A stretch of 6,012 nucleotides of DNA from Thermoanaerobaculia bacterium (GTDB taxonomy: Bacteria > Acidobacteriota > Thermoanaerobaculia > Multivoradales > UBA5704), in assembly GCA_030150965.1 (NCBI GenBank), contig JASLEW010000281.1, positions 1 through 6,012 of the forward strand. The letters run 5' to 3'. The notes beneath the pieces were generated by a model. That model did no database searches. It was not told the DNA's origin and was given only the letters and a program-made list of their open reading frames with translations. Below, piece after piece: positions 5,487 to 6,012 of the stretch. The translations under genes were made by a program, and so were the position numbers. Position 1 is the stretch's first letter. Each line of letters starts with the position of its first letter.

Positions 5487-6012
5487 TCATGCCAACCCCG
5501 CCGCGGCGACCAGCAGATCGATCAGCTTGATGCCGAGGAACGGGATGACGATGCCGCCGGCGCCGTAGATCAGCAGGTTGCGGCGCAGCAGGACCGCCGC
5601 GCCCAGGGGGCGGTAGCGCACGCCGCGCAGCGCCAGCGGGATCAGGGCGACGATGATCAGGGCATTGAAGATCACCGCCGAGAGGATCGCCGATTGCGGC
5701 GTGGTCAGGCGCATCAGGTTGAGCGCCGCGAGCGGCCCCTGCCGCGCGCCCTGGACGGCATACAGCGCCGAGAACATCGCCGGCAGGATGGCGAAGTACT
5801 TGGCGACGTCGTTGGCGATCGAGAAGGTGGTCAGCGCGCCGCGGGTGATCAGCAGCTGCTTGCCGACCTCGACGATCTCGATCAGCTTCGTCGGATTGGA
5901 GTCGAGGTCCACCATGTTGCCGGCCTCCTTCGCCGCCATGGTGCCGGTGTTCATCGCCACGCCGACGTCCGCCTGCGCCAGCGCCGGGGCGTCGTTGGTG
6001 CCGTCGCCGGTC
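5487..6012 (-). CDS. kdpB: Potassium-transporting P-type ATPase subunit KdpB (3' part; 5' end outside window)
   Basis: This is the C-terminal 174 residues of the catalytic P-type ATPase subunit of the KdpFABC pump, which uses ATP to drive K+ import. The fragment enters at the P-domain hinge motif TGDGTNDAPALAQADVGVAM, whose aspartates help bind Mg2+. It continues with NTGTMAAKEAGNMVDLDSNP and KLIEIVEVGKQLLITRGALT, all highly characteristic of KdpB. Three hydrophobic segments follow: around YFAILPAMFSALYAV, SAILSAVIFNALIIVALIPL, and LLIYGAGGIVIPFLGIKLIDLLV, matching the last membrane helices. The natural C terminus is present, ending IDLLVAAAGLA. The stop is 62 nt before the preferred kdpC ATG, or overlaps the alternative kdpC ATG at 5490. 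The phosphorylation motif DKTGT and kdpA should lie beyond the right edge. Confidence 0.97.
   Translation of the reverse strand, partial: TGDGTNDAPALAQADVGVAMNTGTMAAKEAGNMVDLDSNPTKLIEIVEVGKQLLITRGALTTFSIANDVAKYFAILPAMFSALYAVQGARQGPLAALNLMRLTTPQSAILSAVIFNALIIVALIPLALRGVRYRPLGAAVLLRRNLLIYGAGGIVIPFLGIKLIDLLVAAAGLA

Noticed and set aside
5425..5490. ATG at 5490 as the kdpC start
   Set aside because: The ATGA overlap is attractive, but the ATG at 5424 has a strong GGAGG at 5 nt and gives the normal KdpC N terminus; kept as an alternative.
1..6012. tRNA, rRNA, CRISPR array, insertion sequence or transposase
   Set aside because: No cloverleaf, conserved rRNA segment, spaced direct-repeat array or transposase motif was seen on either strand.

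Overview
The window is very GC-rich, well above 70% by eye, with tightly packed coding sequence. It suggests a high-GC soil or environmental bacterium. An ECF sigma factor, a zinc-finger membrane protein and a secreted protein resembling the start of TPR-CHAT proteins are typical companions in Acidobacteriota (for example Thermoanaerobaculia-like lineages). This is an inference from gene style, not a phylogenetic result; Myxococcota or another high-GC phylum is possible.

Left part (1-2676): a probable exported protein is read leftwards from about 533 and is cut short near the left edge. Positions 1-97 and 142-238 form a perfect 97-bp inverted repeat, which looks like an assembly or library fold-back at a contig end. 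Across a 130-bp divergent intergenic region with an 11-bp perfect inverted repeat, an ECF-type sigma factor (663-1274) and a membrane-anchored, double zinc-finger probable anti-sigma factor (1261-2676) are read rightwards with a 14-nt overlap. Together they look like one cell-envelope signalling unit.

Middle (2677-2870): a short convergent intergenic region holding a strong GC hairpin that probably marks the 3' end of the leftward kdp transcript.

Right part (2871-6012): the end of a potassium-uptake operon read leftwards: the 3' part of kdpB, then kdpC, then a KdpD-like gene. The KdpD-like protein is the main point of interest. It keeps the KdpD N-terminal nucleotide-binding domain and the universal-stress-protein domain. 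Where KdpD normally carries transmembrane helices and a histidine kinase, it has a PTS EIIA (fructose/nitrogen, PtsN-type) domain with its phosphorylatable histidine. No kinase core and no kdpE are present here. The fusion physically joins the K+-ATPase locus to PTS phosphorylation, matching the known regulatory contact between EIIA-Ntr and KdpD in proteobacteria.
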